From Bacillus sp. FJAT-42376 (lineage in GTDB: Bacteria > Bacillota > Bacilli > Bacillales > Bacillaceae): 64,000 bases of DNA. Below the pieces are notes generated by a model that worked only from the letters and a program-made list of their open reading frames with translations, did not search any database and had not been told where the DNA came from. The translations under genes and the position numbers were made by a program. The stretch's first letter is position 1. Each line of letters opens with the position of its first letter. Below, one piece after another: positions 62,323 to 64,000 of this stretch. Where the stretch lies: assembly GCF_003816055.1 (NCBI RefSeq), contig NZ_CP033906.1:1922001-1986000 (forward strand), in the 5' to 3' direction.

Positions 62323-63057
62323 CTATTGTATGAACTGATAAAAAATCTGGCCGATGAGAAGAAGCGTGACGCCTCTAATGATCCACTTTGCCGAAGAAAA
62401 GGAGATTCGTCTTGCGGTCCGGATTGCCAATTGAGCACCAATGAGCGACCCGATAGCAAGCGGGATTGCGATTTGGAAATTCACCATGCCTGCAAATAAA
62501 TAGGCAGTAAATGCTCCTACACAGCTGACAAACGTCTGAAATCTCGTATAAGCAATCGATGAAAGGTAGGAAAGTCCGAGCTGAAAATACATGTACATGC
62601 TTAGCGTAGCCTGCCCGGGGCCGAAAACCCCGTCATATACACCAATCCCAAATATGGCTGGATAAGACTTAGCAGGCAGCTTTCTGTTTCGATCCGGCAA
62701 ATCCTTTTCCCTTTTCTTCAAGACGCTTAAGACGAAGGCAAAAGTCAGGAGAATCAGTGCCGCCGCGTTCATGAAGTCCTCTGGAATCATCCCCGAAATA
62801 CATCCTCCAGTAACCCCTCCTGCCAGCGCAAAAGGAACCGTTTTAAGCACCTCCGTTAACTTTATTTCATCACTTTTCAGCAAAAAGAAAAAGCTTGAGA
62901 AGGAACTAATTGTATTCGAAAACTTGGTAGCAGCGATAATCTGATGAATGGGAAGCCCGTATAGGATCATAGCAGGCATTCCAATCAATCCGCCCCCGCC
63001 TGCAAGCGTTCCGAGAAAAGAAGTCATTGCACCGATAAAGATGAGAGGCCATTCCAT
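62323..63057 (-). CDS. TauE/SafE-family permease
   Basis: 244 residues, seven to eight membrane helices, no signal peptide beyond the first helix. Typical marks: GTLAGGGGLIGMPAMILYGLP near the start, ATKFSNTISS, and GIYDGVFGPG-type repeat (GVYDGVFGPGQATL), plus GSLIGAQLAIRTARRI. Family members export sulfite, sulfonates or organic anions. Divergent from ccpC; it shares an intergenic region with that gene's operator. Confidence 0.87.
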   Translation of the reverse strand: MEWPLIFIGAMTSFLGTLAGGGGLIGMPAMILYGLPIHQIIAATKFSNTISSFSSFFFLLKSDEIKLTEVLKTVPFALAGGVTGGCISGMIPEDFMNAAALILLTFAFVLSVLKKREKDLPDRNRKLPAKSYPAIFGIGVYDGVFGPGQATLSMYMYFQLGLSYLSSIAYTRFQTFVSCVGAFTAYLFAGMVNFQIAIPLAIGSLIGAQLAIRTARRISFSSAKWIIRGVTLLLIGQIFYQFIQ

Positions 63058-63133
63058 TTGTATTCCCCCTCTGTATATTAAAGTATATTCATTGCCAAAT
63101 CATAATGAAATGTCGAAATAATTAGCATATAAT

Positions 63134-63148
63134 ATAAGAAAAACTTAT
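63134..63148 (+). promoter_or_regulatory. CcpC box at its own promoter
   Basis: ATAA-N7-TTAT, the CcpC dyad, right after the -10 TATAAT (63128-63133) and 17 bp before the GTG start. Matches known autoregulation of ccpC. Confidence 0.75.
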
Positions 63149-63164
63149 TGAATGAGGTGAAAGG

Positions 63165-64000
63165 GTGCAAATCACAGAATTACGAATGCTTCTCGTATTG
63201 GCGGAGGAAATGAATATGAGAAAAGCCGCCGAGCGATTATTTGTGTCCCAGCCTGCGCTGTCCCAGCGTCTTCAGTCTATCGAGAAAACATGGGGGGCCA
63301 AAATCTTCATACGCTCCCAAAAAGGCCTGACGCTGACCCCTGCCGGAGAAAAAGTAGTTGAGTACGCGAAGGAAACGGTTCTGAGGGAAGAAAAAGTGAG
63401 AGAAGATATATCCGCCCTTGAAGGGGAAGTGAATGGAACGCTGCGGCTCGCGGTGGCTTCTATTATCGGCCAGCACTGGCTGCCGAAAGTACTGAAGACA
63501 TATGTTCAAAGGTATCCTCATGCGAAAATCTCACTGATTACCGGATGGAGCAGCGAGATTTTGAAAAGTCTTTACGAAGATAATGTCCACATTGGGATTG
63601 TAAGGGGAAGTCATGAATGGAAAGGAGTGAAAAAACACTTGATTCGCGATGAGCTCTATCTGGTCGATACGGAAATCCGAAATGCCGAAGAGCTGATGAC
63701 AACAGAACGCCCCTTCATCCAGTTCCGCAGTGATTCCACCTATTATCAGGAGATTCAGGATTGGTGGCACCGGAAATTTCAGACCTCACCGAAAAGAACG
63801 ATTATCGTAGATCAAATCGAGACATGCAAACAGATGGCCTATAACGGAATCGGCTATGCGATTCTGCCTTCCGTTGCACTCGATGAACATGAACCCATCT
63901 ACAAGGTCCTGCTTTCGGACCCCGATGGAAAACCAATAGCAAGGGATACATGGATGCTCGGCTATGAAGCGGCTTTTCAGCTGAAGCAAGTGCAGGCTTT
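63165..64000 (+). CDS. ccpC: LysR-type regulator CcpC, 3' truncated by the window
   Basis: The first 278 codons from GTG 63165; the frame runs open to the right edge, so the last ~15 residues lie outside. LysR winged helix at residues 1-60 (MRKAAERLFVSQPALSQRLQ), then the effector domain. Very similar to B. subtilis CcpC throughout (ASIIGQHWLPKVLKTYVQRY, WSSEILKSLYED). CcpC represses citZ and citB and responds to citrate. The gene order darB...ccpC is as in B. subtilis, with the VOC and TauE genes inserted. Confidence 0.93.
   Translation, partial: MQITELRMLLVLAEEMNMRKAAERLFVSQPALSQRLQSIEKTWGAKIFIRSQKGLTLTPAGEKVVEYAKETVLREEKVREDISALEGEVNGTLRLAVASIIGQHWLPKVLKTYVQRYPHAKISLITGWSSEILKSLYEDNVHIGIVRGSHEWKGVKKHLIRDELYLVDTEIRNAEELMTTERPFIQFRSDSTYYQEIQDWWHRKFQTSPKRTIIVDQIETCKQMAYNGIGYAILPSVALDEHEPIYKVLLSDPDGKPIARDTWMLGYEAAFQLKQVQA

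Overview
The window looks like a chromosomal segment of an endospore-forming member of the Bacillaceae (Bacillus or a near relative such as Metabacillus). Gene order follows the Bacillus subtilis ykv-ykw-yku region: ykvY, glcT-ptsGHI, splAB, ykwC, ykwD, pbpH, kinA, patA, cheV, ykyB, ykuC, ykuD, ykuE, fadH (ykuF), ykuI, ykuJ, ykuK, abbA, darB (ykuL), ccpC. Sporulation genes (splAB, three Spo0F/Spo0A-type kinases, abbA, SASP-like and coat-like proteins), strong AGGAGG ribosome binding sites and frequent TTG/GTG starts agree with this. I see no rRNA, tRNA or CRISPR array.

Layout. 1-9.8 kb: a 5'-truncated M24 peptidase, an EAL phosphodiesterase, a lone pfkA, a PilZ protein, the DUF1659/DUF2922/YvrJ trio, an RND exporter of the SwrC type, and two small divergent genes whose shared promoter region carries LexA-type SOS boxes. 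9.9-13.5 kb: an accessory island with lower GC: a secreted protein of unknown function, a decayed IS1182-type transposase, a compact type I toxin-antitoxin locus of the BsrE/TxpA kind, and dispersed repeats. 13.5-25.8 kb: a mini SASP, an oxidoreductase, a lipoprotein, then the glucose PTS (glcT, a RAT/terminator leader, ptsG, ptsH, ptsI), a histidine kinase, spore photoproduct lyase genes, an atypical SDR and ykwC. 25.9-45.7 kb: ykwD, pbpH, kinA, patA, a CorA-like transporter, a sigma-K-type coat-like gene, a CBS-GGDEF protein, a KinB-like kinase, a purine permease, an MFS protein, cheV, an HD hydrolase, ykyB and an HD-GYP phosphodiesterase. 45.7-47 kb: a second patch of decayed DNA (kinase gene frameshifted in its P-loop, possible transposase remnant, repeat). 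47-64 kb: ykuC, ykuD, ppx-ppk with a Pho-box-like array, ykuE, fadH with a FadR operator, ykuI, a manganese catalase, a glutaredoxin/MBL pair, ykuJ-ykuK-abbA with Spo0A boxes, darB, a VOC protein, a TauE-type permease and the start of ccpC with its own operator.

The genes connect carbon supply (PTS, PFK, CcpC, fatty-acid and polyphosphate metabolism) with the decision to sporulate or stay motile (KinA, a KinB-like kinase, a third kinase, AbbA, CheV, SwrC) and with nucleotide second messengers: five c-di-GMP-type proteins and the c-di-AMP receptor DarB. Most of the interest lies in regulatory sites that can be read directly: RAT, FadR box, CcpC box, 0A boxes, SOS boxes, Pho-box array and candidate sigma-H, sigma-G, sigma-K and sigma-D promoters. 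All functional calls come from reading motifs and from memory of the families; no database search was run.
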